Positions 20,784-30,600 of a stretch of 64,000 bases of DNA are shown here, in pieces; within the stretch, counting starts at the first letter, position 1, and each line of letters starts with the position of its first letter. Made by a program: the position numbers and the translations under genes. The stretch covers positions 154,329 to 218,328 of the forward strand of contig NZ_FZOW01000012.1 of NCBI RefSeq assembly GCF_900188125.1, written 5' to 3'. The notes under the pieces are model-generated. The model was not told the DNA's origin and made no database searches. It worked only from the letters and a program-made list of their open reading frames with translations. Source of the DNA: Rhodococcoides kyotonense (lineage in GTDB: Bacteria > Actinomycetota > Actinomycetes > Mycobacteriales > Mycobacteriaceae).

Positions 20784-22676
20784 ATGCTTGCTCGGACCGA
20801 TCGGCGCCGCACAGCCGGAATCCAGGCTCGTAAGGCTGCGATTGCCGCGGCAGTCGCCGTGGCATTGGCGTCGCCGTTCGGTGCCGTCGGGATCGCGCAG
20901 GCCACGCCTGCCGCGGCGTCGCTGCCCGGGCTGGCACTGCCTGCTCCGACGCAAGCGCCGTCCGGTGCGACCGTCACGGCAGTGGATTGGCTGTCCGACC
21001 GTCGCGTCGCCCTGTGGATCCAGTCGCCGTCGATGGGCACTCCGATCCAGGTGCAGCTGCTGCTCGCCCGTGACTGGAACCTCAACCCGCAGGCGAGCTT
21101 CCCGTCCGTCTGGATGCTCGACGGACTGCGCGCCACCGACATGGAAAGCGGCTGGACCGCCGAGACCGACGCGGAGTCCTACTTCGCGGACAAGAACGTC
21201 AACGTCGTTCTTCCGGTCGGCGGACAGTCCAGCTTCTACTCCGACTGGGTCGACCAGGACAACGGCAAGAACTACCAGTGGGAGACGTTCCTGACGAAGG
21301 AACTGCCCCCGATCCTCGAGAAGGACTGGCGGACCAACGACACGCGTGGCGTCGTCGGCCTCTCGATGGGTGGCACGGCCGCGATGTTCCTCGCCGCACG
21401 CAACGAAGGCTTCTTCAAGTTCGCAGGCTCGCTGTCGGGCATGTTGACGACGACGACGCTCGGCATGCCGCAGGCGATCCAGTACGCGATGGCCGACGCC
21501 GGTGGCTTCGATTCGAAGGCCATGTGGGGCGCACCCACCAACGACCTGTGGGCTCAGCACGATCCGTACCTGCTCGCCGAGAAGTTGAAGGGCGTCAGCC
21601 TCTACATCTCGAGTGGCAACGGCGCCGCGGGACCGTACGACGCACCGTCGGGAATTCCCGGTGTCAGCTCCAACTACGCCGGTATGGGCCTCGAGATCCT
21701 GTCACGCCTCACATCGCAGACGTTCGCGACCAAGCTCAACAAGCTGGGCATCCCCGCACAGGTCAACTACCGGCCGTCGGGCACACACTCGTGGGAGTAC
21801 TGGCAGTTCGAGCTGCACCAGCTCTGGCCGCAGCTCGCGAACGCCCTCGACGTCGAGGTCGACAAGCCCGCATGCAGCCCGACGGGTGCCATCGGCAACG
21901 CGTCGGGAGCCAACGCGTGGCTCGGTGACTGCCTGACGCCGGAGTACAACGTGGCAGGTGGCCGGGCTCAGGACTTCCGCTTCGGCCGGGTGTTCTTCTC
22001 GCAGGACAGCGGCGCGCAGGTCGTCGCAGGAGCCATCGGCGGTAACTACCAGGCTTCGGGCGGACCGGCAGGACCGCTCGGCTTCCCGACGACCGGTGAA
22101 TTCGGAACTCCCGACGGCCGTGGTCGCGCCAACGCATTCCAGAACGGAATGGTCTACTTCACCCCGCAGACCGGCGCGCACGCAGTCCGAGGTGCCATTC
22201 TCGACGAGTGGGCCCGCCAGGGCTACGAGGGTGGACCGCTCGGCTACCCCGTTCTCGACGAGGTCGCGACGCCGTCGAAGCCGGGTGCCGTCCAGGGCTT
22301 CGAGATCGGTGCCATGTACTACAGCCCCGACCTCGGGACGCACTCGGTCCAGGGCATGATCCTCGACAAGTACGGCCAGTTGGGTTGGGAGAACGGCGCT
22401 CTCGGCTTCCCGAAGACCAGTGAGATGGGCCCGTTGAAGGACGGTGGCCGCTTCAACGAGTTCGAGGGTGGCAACATCTACTGGAGTCCGCTGACCGGCG
22501 CGTGGGCAATCCGCAACGGCGAGATCTTCGACGCGTGGAAGAGCGTCGGCTACGAGGGCGGCCGCCTCGGTTACCTCACGAGCGATCAGTTCGAGATGGA
22601 CGGCGGAGGCATCCAGCAGAACTTCCAGTTCGGCATCATCACCGTCAAGGACGGCAAGGTCACCATCGCGCCGTAA
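20784..22676 (+). CDS. Mycolyltransferase 3 with C-terminal LGFP repeats
   Basis: Secreted mycolyltransferase fused to a wall-binding region, an architecture known from corynebacterial and rhodococcal mycolyltransferases. The signal peptide (IAAAVAVALASPFGAVGIAQA) is followed by an alpha/beta-hydrolase domain of about residues 45-360 with Ser194 in GLSMGGTAA, Glu in GLEILSRLTS and His335 in THSWEYW. From about residue 390 there are four to five LGFP-like repeats, for example GGPAGPLGFPTTGEFGTPDG and GYEGGPLGYPVLDE. ATG 20784 is used, giving 630 residues; the frame opens 27 codons earlier without a sensible start. It lies after a terminator, so it likely has its own promoter. The LGFP modules also occur in the amidase at 7707-9767. 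Confidence 0.93.
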   Translation: MLARTDRRRTAGIQARKAAIAAAVAVALASPFGAVGIAQATPAAASLPGLALPAPTQAPSGATVTAVDWLSDRRVALWIQSPSMGTPIQVQLLLARDWNLNPQASFPSVWMLDGLRATDMESGWTAETDAESYFADKNVNVVLPVGGQSSFYSDWVDQDNGKNYQWETFLTKELPPILEKDWRTNDTRGVVGLSMGGTAAMFLAARNEGFFKFAGSLSGMLTTTTLGMPQAIQYAMADAGGFDSKAMWGAPTNDLWAQHDPYLLAEKLKGVSLYISSGNGAAGPYDAPSGIPGVSSNYAGMGLEILSRLTSQTFATKLNKLGIPAQVNYRPSGTHSWEYWQFELHQLWPQLANALDVEVDKPACSPTGAIGNASGANAWLGDCLTPEYNVAGGRAQDFRFGRVFFSQDSGAQVVAGAIGGNYQASGGPAGPLGFPTTGEFGTPDGRGRANAFQNGMVYFTPQTGAHAVRGAILDEWARQGYEGGPLGYPVLDEVATPSKPGAVQGFEIGAMYYSPDLGTHSVQGMILDKYGQLGWENGALGFPKTSEMGPLKDGGRFNEFEGGNIYWSPLTGAWAIRNGEIFDAWKSVGYEGGRLGYLTSDQFEMDGGGIQQNFQFGIITVKDGKVTIAP

Positions 22677-22760
22677 CGATTACCCACGGGAACTACTCAG
22701 ATATCTCTCAGTGGTTCTCTGTACCGTGACGCGTTGAACCTCGACCAAGGACTGGACACG

Positions 22761-23309
22761 ATGATGCACAAGACCCTGGCCCGGACACTCTCCATGGGAG
22801 TACTTGCCGTCGCCGCCGGCGGATTGCTCGTGGCGTGCGGCAGTGACGACTCCACGGCGACCGGATCGCCGTCGACCACGACGTCCGCCGCGGCGGAGTC
22901 CACGTCTACGGAAGCGACGACGTCGGTATCGGAGACCACCAGTTCGGCAGCGCCGACGACGAGCCCGGGCGAGGCAGCGACTGCGCCTCCCGAGCAGCCG
23001 CAGCCCGTGCCCGACGACTTCCCCGGTACGACCGAGAGCCCCATCGACGCTCGCGGTCAGGCGTTCCTCGCCGAGCTAGAGAAGAACGGCGTCACGCCTG
23101 CAGGCAACGGCGAGATCGCGATCTCGACGGCCAACTACATCTGCTCTGCGCAGTCGCAGGGTGTTGCAGCGGACGAGATCTCGACGTTCGTGACCGCGAA
23201 CGTGGGCGTCGAGGCCAGCGCGTCGGGCACGCAGATCACCGCCGAGCAGGCGGGTGAGATGGCTCAGACGTACATCACCGCCGCTCAGAACACCTACTGC
23301 AATTCCTGA
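22761..23309 (+). CDS. Small Ser/Thr-rich lipoprotein, DUF732-like
   Basis: Exported lipoprotein: the signal peptide ends in the lipobox LLVACGS, so the mature protein begins at that Cys. A low-complexity linker of Ser, Thr, Ala, Glu and Pro (about residues 28-85) follows. The C-terminal domain has a conserved-looking Cys pair (NYICSAQSQGV and TYCNS) and a QAFLAELEKNGV motif, resembling the DUF732 domain of mycobacterial secreted proteins. AAGGA lies 9 nt before ATG 22761, which decides the start; 182 residues. The function is unknown. It ends 13 nt before the Culp6 gene, suggesting co-transcription. Confidence 0.82.
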   Translation: MMHKTLARTLSMGVLAVAAGGLLVACGSDDSTATGSPSTTTSAAAESTSTEATTSVSETTSSAAPTTSPGEAATAPPEQPQPVPDDFPGTTESPIDARGQAFLAELEKNGVTPAGNGEIAISTANYICSAQSQGVAADEISTFVTANVGVEASASGTQITAEQAGEMAQTYITAAQNTYCNS

Positions 23310-23322
23310 CGAGACCTAGCCG

Positions 23323-24291
23323 ATGGCAAATCGAACGAAACGCAAGAGGCGACTGCTGCCCAAGCTCCTCGCGGTGGTGGTCGTCCTCGGGCTGATCATC
23401 GTTGCGCTGTGGTACCTGCTCGCAGGCAGGCTGCCCCAGGAGATCCCGTCGCCGATTCCCGGGCCGGGACCCGAGGAACCGTCGTCGCAACCCGCTGATT
23501 GTTCCGACGTGGCCGTCATCGCGATTCCGGGCACGTGGGAGTCGTCGGCCGCCGACGACCCGTACGCGCCGACGGCCAATCCGGCGTCGCTCATGCTCAA
23601 TGTGACACGCCCGCTGCAGCAGCAGTTCGATTCCGCTCGTGCCACGGTCTACACGGTTCCCTACGTCGCGCAGTTCTCGAACCCGATCGCGTTCCCGCCC
23701 GACGGCCAGGAGTCGTACAACAACAGCCGTACCGCGGGCGCTGCGGCCGCGCGCGCCGAGCTGACTCGCTACAGCGAGCACTGCCCTCTGACGGACTACG
23801 TTCTGGCCGGTTTCTCGCAGGGCGCCGTCATCGCCGGAGACATCGCAGCGGACATCGGCGCGGGCAACGGACCGGTTGCCGCTGACCGCGTTCTGGGCGT
23901 GACGTTGATCGCCGACGGACGGCGCGACGGCACGTCGGGAACCGACATCGGACCGGCTGTCGACGGCGTCGGCGCGGAGGTCGCGTTGGGTGGTCTGGAT
24001 CTGCCGGGCATCACGATGACCGGGCCTCGTGCGGGCGGCTTCGGTGCGCTGGACGACAAGGTCTTCTCGATCTGCGCGGCGGGCGACTTGATCTGTGCCG
24101 CGCCCTCGGAAGGCTTGTCGCTGCGCAACATTCCGCAAAGCGTCGGCATTCTTCTGGGTGCCGCGGGTAACCCGGTTCACGCGTCGTACAACAGTTTCGT
24201 CGTCGACGATGCGGGTACCACTTCCACGCAGTGGACGGCCGCGTGGGCGGCTGGTCTGATCGAGTCGGCACCGGAGATTCCGCACTCCTGA
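23323..24291 (+). CDS. culp6: Culp6-like cutinase family esterase (Rv3802c-type)
   Basis: Membrane-anchored alpha/beta hydrolase of the cutinase family. Rv3802c, its counterpart beside fadD32 in mycobacteria, is an essential phospholipase/thioesterase that influences mycolate synthesis. Residues 10-32 form an uncleaved N-terminal membrane anchor, followed by a Pro-rich linker. The catalytic domain carries Ser165 in LAGFSQGAV, an Asp in ICAAGDLIC and a His in NPVHASYNS, with paired Cys residues as in cutinases. The 322 residues are close to the family length. The start ATG 23323 is followed by a basic stretch (NRTKRKRR) that fits a cytoplasmic tail. Confidence 0.92.
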   Translation: MANRTKRKRRLLPKLLAVVVVLGLIIVALWYLLAGRLPQEIPSPIPGPGPEEPSSQPADCSDVAVIAIPGTWESSAADDPYAPTANPASLMLNVTRPLQQQFDSARATVYTVPYVAQFSNPIAFPPDGQESYNNSRTAGAAAARAELTRYSEHCPLTDYVLAGFSQGAVIAGDIAADIGAGNGPVAADRVLGVTLIADGRRDGTSGTDIGPAVDGVGAEVALGGLDLPGITMTGPRAGGFGALDDKVFSICAAGDLICAAPSEGLSLRNIPQSVGILLGAAGNPVHASYNSFVVDDAGTTSTQWTAAWAAGLIESAPEIPHS

Positions 24292-24468
24292 CCGGTGCCG
24301 TGTAGTTCTCACAAGGTCGCCCAGGGCACTCGATGATCGGGCACAAAGCTCGTCGTCGGGGACCCCGCCAGGTGTATTCGCACGTGGCGAACCTATAGAG
24401 TGACGCCTTGGACCAGCCGAGATCGGCACCGAAGTCGATGCCGAAACCTGCACCGAGGAGACCAATAG

Positions 24469-25509
24469 ATGTGTTCCGCCCAGGCCCCAGGTTTGTCTCC
24501 CGGGGGCTCAGATCAGCCCGCCGACGGGCAGACCACGGCACTGCGCAAGTTCCGCTTCGCCGCAGGCGGAGAGGGCAATGCCGAAGAGGGCGGGGCGCGG
24601 AAGTTCGTCAAGCTGGCGCAGCAGGCAGAGGAGCTGGGCTACGACAGCTTCATGATCCCGGATCACCTGGGTAATCAGGTCGGGCCCATCGCTGCGCTCG
24701 GAGCCCTCGCGATCGCGACGGACAAGATTCGTCTCGGTACGGCAGTTCTCGCCAACGGCTTCCGGCACCCGGCCATCCTCGCGAAGGACGCCGCGACCAT
24801 CGACGTCCTGTCCGGTGGTCGTCTGGAACTCGGTCTAGGGGCCGGGTGGATGCGCGACGAGTACGACAAGGCCGGCATCGAGTACGACCGGCCCGGCATC
24901 CGCATCGAGAAGCTGGAGGAGAGCCTCGAGATCCTCGATACGTTGCTGCGTGGCAAGGAGTGCAACTTCGAGGGCAAGCACTTCACCATCAGTGGTCTGA
25001 AGGGCAGTCCTCGTCCGCGTCAGGGGCCTCGCCCGCCGATCTGCGTCGGCGGTGGCGGACCAAGGATGCTGGCGCTTGCGGCGAAGTACGCCGACATCAT
25101 CTCGGTCGTGCCGAGTACCACCAAGGACGGCAAGCTGCGTCTGTCCGGGATGACCCTGGACAAGACGCTGGAGCGTGTCGAGCTGATCCGCAAGGCGGCA
25201 GGCGATCGATTCGATTCGATCGAACTCAACTGGGCCATCACCACCATCGTCGTCACCGACGACCGCGAGCAGATGGCAGAGATGGCGTTGGCTGCATTGG
25301 ACAACGGTTATCCGCCCAACGTCGACGTCGACGTCAAGCTGACTGTCGAGGACATTCTGACGTCCCCATACCTCGCATTCGGGACATACGAGGAAATCGC
25401 AGACCAAATTCGTAACGTTCGCGAGAAGACGACGATGTCCTATGTCGGGGTTTTCCCCACTCAGATGGAAGCGTTCGCGCCTGTCGTTGCGTTGTTGAAA
25501 GGCGAATAA
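24469..25509 (+). CDS. LLM-class F420-dependent oxidoreductase
   Basis: Luciferase-like TIM-barrel oxidoreductase, probably using cofactor F420. Visible family features are DSFMIPDHLGNQVGPIAALG, TDKIRLGTAVLANGFRHPA, the RLELGLGAGWMRDEYDKAGI segment and ICVGGGGPRMLALAAKYADI. The 346 residues are normal. A strong GGAG about 10 nt upstream supports ATG 24469; the first 25 residues are not part of the fold and may be a flexible tail. The substrate is unknown. It lies between the Culp6 gene and fadD32, with a leader of 177 bp before it and a hairpin after it, so it may be an independent unit inserted in the mycolate block. I do not recall a counterpart at this site in M. tuberculosis. Confidence 0.88.
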   Translation: MCSAQAPGLSPGGSDQPADGQTTALRKFRFAAGGEGNAEEGGARKFVKLAQQAEELGYDSFMIPDHLGNQVGPIAALGALAIATDKIRLGTAVLANGFRHPAILAKDAATIDVLSGGRLELGLGAGWMRDEYDKAGIEYDRPGIRIEKLEESLEILDTLLRGKECNFEGKHFTISGLKGSPRPRQGPRPPICVGGGGPRMLALAAKYADIISVVPSTTKDGKLRLSGMTLDKTLERVELIRKAAGDRFDSIELNWAITTIVVTDDREQMAEMALAALDNGYPPNVDVDVKLTVEDILTSPYLAFGTYEEIADQIRNVREKTTMSYVGVFPTQMEAFAPVVALLKGE

Positions 25510-25519
25510 CTCTCGAAAG

Positions 25520-25588
25520 GCTGTCGATACGATGATTCCGGTGTCCGACCGGAGCGTGAATCGACAGCGGACTAGCTACTTGTAAGTA
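25520..25588. promoter_or_regulatory. Nested hairpin and inverted repeat upstream of fadD32
   Basis: GCTGTCGAT (25520-25528) pairs with ATCGACAGC (25560-25568), and CCGGT/ACCGG (25538-25542, 25548-25552) form an inner stem. It may end the preceding transcript, although no T-run follows. Just downstream TACTTGTAAGTA (25577-25588) is an inverted repeat of TACTT with AAGTA, a plausible operator in the fadD32-pks13-accD4 promoter region. No regulator is identified. Confidence 0.5.
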
Positions 25589-25705
25589 ACATCAAGCGCT
25601 GTGTGCGTGGGTGTCGGCGGTATGTCGGTCGCTCGCTGTGGCCGAGAGGCTGGGCAGCCGGCAGGCGTACGGACAGCGGATTCGTGTCGGAGGAGATTGA
25701 GCACA

Positions 25706-27604
25706 ATGAGCCACAAGTTCGATGACTACATCGACGAGAACGGCCACATCACCATCGCGGAGGGGCTGACTCTCGTCCGCCACGTCGAGGTGAACGTGGC
25801 CGAGAACGCAGACACACTCGCGTACCGATACATGGACTACTCGCGCGAGCGTGACGGCGAGGCACACGAGCTCACCTGGTCTCAGTTCGGCCGACGCCTT
25901 CGTGCCGTCGCAGCCCGCTTGCAACAGGTCACGCAGCCCGGAGACCGCGTCGCGATTCTCGCGCCGCAGGGACTGGATTACGTCGTCGCATTCTTCGGTG
26001 CCGTCTACGCGGGCACCATCGCCGTTCCTCTGTTCGACCCCGACGAGCCGGGTCACAGCGACCGCCTCCACGCTGTCCTCGGTGACTGCAAGCCCACCGC
26101 GATTCTGACGGCCACGAGCTCTGCCGCCGGAGTCCGCAACTTCTTCCGTGCCCTCCCCGCCGCCGAGCGTCCGCGCGTCATCGCCGTCGACGCCATTCCG
26201 GACAGTGTCGGCGAGACCTGGGTCGAGCCAGGCGCGACGCTCGACGACATCGCATACCTGCAGTACACGTCGGGATCGACGCGCACACCGGCCGGCGTCG
26301 AGATCACGCACCGCGCAGTCGGCGTCAATGCACTCCAGATGGTCGACGCGATCGAACTGACCGAGGATTCCCGCGGCGTCACGTGGCTGCCGCTGTTCCA
26401 CGACATGGGTCTGCTGACGGTCATCCTGCCGGCCCTGGGCGGCAAGTACATCACCATCATGAGTCCGCGCGCGTTCGTGCAGCGTCCGTGGCGCTGGATC
26501 AAGGAACTCGCGGCCGTCTCCGACGGTGCAGGCACGTTCGCCGCGGCACCGAACTTCGCATTCGAGCACGCTGCTCAGCGCGGACTGCCGAAGAACGGCG
26601 AGGCGCTGGATCTGTCCAACGTCATCGGCCTGATCAACGGCAGCGAGCCGGTCACGACGTCGTCGATGGACAAGTTCAACGACGCGTTCGCGCCGTACGG
26701 ACTGCCCAAGACGGCGATCAAGCCGTCGTACGGCATGGCCGAGGCCACGTTGTTCGTTTCGTCCACCAAGCATTCGGACGAGGCCAGAGTCATCTACGTC
26801 GATCGCACCGAACTCAACGCAGGCCGGCTGGTCGTCGTCGACAAGGACGCGCCAGGCGCCATCCCGCAGGTCTCCACCGGTTACGTCGCACGCAGTCAGT
26901 GGGCTGCCATCGTCGACGCGGATACCGCCTCCGAGGTTCCCGACGATCACGTCGGTGAGATCTGGCTGCACGGTGAGAACATCGGCCAGGGCTACTGGGG
27001 TCGCGATCAGGAAACCAGCGAGACCTTCCACAACAAGCTCGTCAGTCGCGTCGCGGAAGGTTCGCACGCCGAGGGTGCATCCGAAGGCGCGAACTGGATG
27101 CGCACGGGTGACTACGGCGTCTACCACGGCGGCGAGCTCTACATCACCGGCCGCGTGAAGGACCTCGTCATCGTCGACGGTCGTAATCACTACCCGCAGG
27201 ACATCGAATTCTCGGCTCAGGAAGCCAGCAAGGCATTGCGCCCCGGCTTCGTCGCAGCCTTCGCGGTTCCGGCCAACCAGCTTCCCGACGTCGTCTTCGA
27301 GTTCTCCGGCTCGGCGCTGACGAAGGATCCGGGCGACGCCTCAGAGCAGCTCGTCATCGTCGGAGAACGCGCCCCGGGTGCAGGCAAGGCCGACCCGCAG
27401 CCGATTGCCGACGAGGTCCGCGCAGCTATCTCCGCGCGCCACGGCGTCACGGCACGCGACATCCTTCTCGTGCCCGCAGGATCCATTCCTCGTACGTCGA
27501 GCGGAAAGATCGCCCGTCGCGCCTGCAAGGCCGCGTACATCGAGGGAACGCTGCGCGGTGGTTACCAGCAGACCGCGTTCCCCGACGCGGTGCTGCCGGA
27601 CTGA
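25706..27604 (+). CDS. fadD32: Long-chain fatty acyl-AMP ligase FadD32
   Basis: Activates the very long meromycolic acid as acyl-AMP and loads it on the N-terminal carrier domain of Pks13. Adenylate-forming features: [20 protein letters not shown] (P-loop), [47 protein letters not shown] and [10 protein letters not shown], the last typical of fatty acyl-AMP ligases. It has 632 residues; the M. tuberculosis enzyme has 637. ATG 25706 lies 10 nt after AGGAG; a TTG three codons earlier is also in frame. It heads the fadD32-pks13-accD4 operon. Confidence 0.97.
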   Translation: MSHKFDDYIDENGHITIAEGLTLVRHVEVNVAENADTLAYRYMDYSRERDGEAHELTWSQFGRRLRAVAARLQQVTQPGDRVAILAPQGLDYVVAFFGAVYAGTIAVPLFDPDEPGHSDRLHAVLGDCKPTAILTATSSAAGVRNFFRALPAAERPRVIAVDAIPDSVGETWVEPGATLDDIAYLQYTSGSTRTPAGVEITHRAVGVNALQMVDAIELTEDSRGVTWLPLFHDMGLLTVILPALGGKYITIMSPRAFVQRPWRWIKELAAVSDGAGTFAAAPNFAFEHAAQRGLPKNGEALDLSNVIGLINGSEPVTTSSMDKFNDAFAPYGLPKTAIKPSYGMAEATLFVSSTKHSDEARVIYVDRTELNAGRLVVVDKDAPGAIPQVSTGYVARSQWAAIVDADTASEVPDDHVGEIWLHGENIGQGYWGRDQETSETFHNKLVSRVAEGSHAEGASEGANWMRTGDYGVYHGGELYITGRVKDLVIVDGRNHYPQDIEFSAQEASKALRPGFVAAFAVPANQLPDVVFEFSGSALTKDPGDASEQLVIVGERAPGAGKADPQPIADEVRAAISARHGVTARDILLVPAGSIPRTSSGKIARRACKAAYIEGTLRGGYQQTAFPDAVLPD

Positions 27605-27655
27605 CACCGGCGCGCACAGTCCCGTTCCTAATTCGACAGGTAGCTTGGTGAGTTG

Positions 27656-30600
27656 ATGGCAGACCACGTGAACGATGCTGAAGAAGTAACAGTCACCTCC
27701 GGCGAAGGCGGTGAGATGACGGTCGCTCAGCTTCGCGCATGGCTCCGCAACTGGGTTGCCGAGGCCACCGGCCAGTCGGTCGATCTGATCTCCGACGACC
27801 GCCCGATGGAGGAATTCGGACTGTCCTCGCGTGACGCCGTCGCGCTGAGTGGCGAGATCGAGGAACTGGTCGGCGTCACGCTGACGGCGACGGTCGTCTA
27901 TCAGCACCCGACGATCGCGTCTCTCGCGACCATCATCATCGAGGGTGAGCCCGAGGTGAACGACGCGGTCGACGACTCGTTCTACACACACGGTCTGCAG
28001 ACCGGCGACTCGCACGACATCGCCATCGTCGGTGTGTCGACGCGTTTCCCCGGCGCCGGTACGACGCCCGAGGAGATGTGGGCGCTGCTCAGCGAAGGGC
28101 GCGACGGCATCACCGATCTGCCCGACGGCCGCTGGGAAGAGTTCACCTCCGACCCGGCGATCAAGGCAGCGGTCGACGCCACGATCACCAAGGGCGGGTA
28201 CCTCGACGACGTCAAGACGTTCGACGCAGAATTCTTCGCCATGTCGCCCAACGAGGTCGTCAACGTCGACCCGCAGCAGCGTCTGGCACTCGAGCTGACG
28301 TGGGAGGCGCTCGAGCACGCCCGGATTCCCGCGAGCTCGGTCAAAGGCTCGCAGGTCGGCGTGTTCATCGGCAGCTCGTCCAACGACTACCAATTGTTGG
28401 CCGTCAGCGACCCGAAGGCCCACCCGTACGCGCTGACCGGAACATCGACGGCCATCGTCGCGAACCGCGTCTCGTACTTCTACGATTTTCGTGGCCCGTC
28501 CATCGCGGTCGACACCGCATGCTCGTCGTCGCTCGTCGCGGTGCACCAGGCCGTTCGCAGCTTGCGCTCGGGTGAGTCGGATCTCGCGCTCGCCGGTGGC
28601 GTCAACATGTTGCTCGCCCCGCCGATCACCGTCGGCTTCGGGCAGACCGGCGTGCTGGCACCCGACGGCAAGATCAAGGCATTCTCGTCCGACGCCAACG
28701 GCATGATCCGCTCCGAGGGCGGCGGTCTCGTCGTACTCAAGCGACTGGAAGACGCCAAGCGCGACGGCGACGACATCCTTGCCGTCATCGCCGGATCTGC
28801 CGTCAACCAGGACGGTCGCTCCAACGGACTGCTCGCGCCGAGCCCCGACGCCCAGGCCGACGCTCTGCGATTCGCGTACCGCGACGCCGGCATCGCCCCG
28901 TCCGGCGTCGACTACATCGAAGCGCACGGCACCGGCACCATCCTCGGCGACCCGATCGAGGCCGACGCACTGGGACGCGTCGTCGGACGTGGGCGCGATG
29001 CGGACAAGCCTGCGCTGCTCGGTTCGGCCAAGACGAACTTCGGGCACCTCGAATCCGCTGCAGGCGCAGCAGGTTTGATCAAGGTCGTCCTCGCGATGCA
29101 GCAGAACCGTCTGCCTGCGTCGCTCAACTTCGCGGGCCCCAACCCGTACATCGATTTCGACAAGGCGCACCTGAAGGTCATCCCCGAGGGTGCGGAATGG
29201 CCGCGCTACACCGGTAAGGCCGTCGCAGGTATCTCCGGCTTCGGGTTCGGTGGAACCAATGCGCACGTCGTCGTGCGTGAGTACGTGGCCGACGAGGTCT
29301 CCGAAGGTTTCGACGCGTTGTCCGTGGATCCGGAAGCTGTTCTGGTCGAGGGTGTTTCGGAGATCGTCGAAGCCGATCCGGTTGTCGAGAAGGCTGCCGC
29401 CCCGGATGCAGCTCCCGCGACCGTCGTGCTCGCGGTGTCGGCGGCGCTGCCGTCGCGGCGTAAGCGTGCGGCATCGGATCTGGCCGACTGGCTCGAAACC
29501 GAAGAAGGCAGCACGACGCCACTCGTCGACGTCGGTCGCGCGCTGGCCAAGCGCAACCACGGCCGTTCGCGCGCAGTCGTTCTCGCATCGACGACGGCCG
29601 AAGCCATCACCGGCCTGCGTGCAATCGCGGCCGGTAAGCCCGGTCCCGGTGTGTTCTCGGCGGATTCGCCTGCGTCGAACGGCGCGGTGTGGGTGTTCTC
29701 GGGCTTCGGTTCGCAGCACCGCAAGATGGCGTCGCGGCTGTATCGCACGAACACCGTGTTCGCATCGGCTGTCGACGAGGTCGACGAACTGCTGATCGAC
29801 GAGGCCGGATACTCCATCAAGGAGATCATCCTCGACGACGCGCAGACGTACGAGTTCGAGAACTCGCAGGTCGCCATCTTCGTCATCCAGATCGCCTTGG
29901 CCGCAACGCTTCGCGCGCACGGCGCCGAGCCGACGGCCGTCATCGGGCATTCGATGGGTGAGGTCGCTGCGGCGTACGTCGCCGGTGGTCTGAACCTCGA
30001 GGACGCGGTCCGCATCATCTACGCACGGTCCCGTCTGCTCGCCGAGGGCCAGGACGGGCTCGGGGCGGCGTCGCAAGGTGCGATGGCACTCGTCGAATAC
30101 ACACCCGACGAGGTCACCGCACTGACCGACCAGTACCCCGACGTCGAACCCTGCGTTTATGCTGCGCCGACGCACACCACCGTCGGTGGTCCGCGTGAAC
30201 AGGTGGAAGCACTTGTCGCGCAAGCGGAAGCGGCCGAGAAGATGGCTCGCGTCCTGGATGTGAAGGGTGCCGGGCACACCGCCGCGGTGGATCCGCTGCT
30301 GGGAGAACTCGCTGCCGAGCTGGCAGGCATCGAGCCGGGCAAGCTTCGTGCAGGTGTCTACTCGTCGGTGGACAAGGAAGCGCACTACCGCGCCGGACAC
30401 GAGCCCATCCACAGCGTCGACTATTGGACCAAGGGCATGCGCCATCCGGTCTACTTCACCCAAGCCGTCAATGTCGCTGTAGGAGATGGGCATACGACGT
30501 ACGTCGAGCTCGCTCCGAACCCGGTCGCGCTGATGTCCGTCGCTGCGACGGCATGGGCTGCCGGAGTCGCCGATTCGACACTGATCCCCACGCTGAAGCG

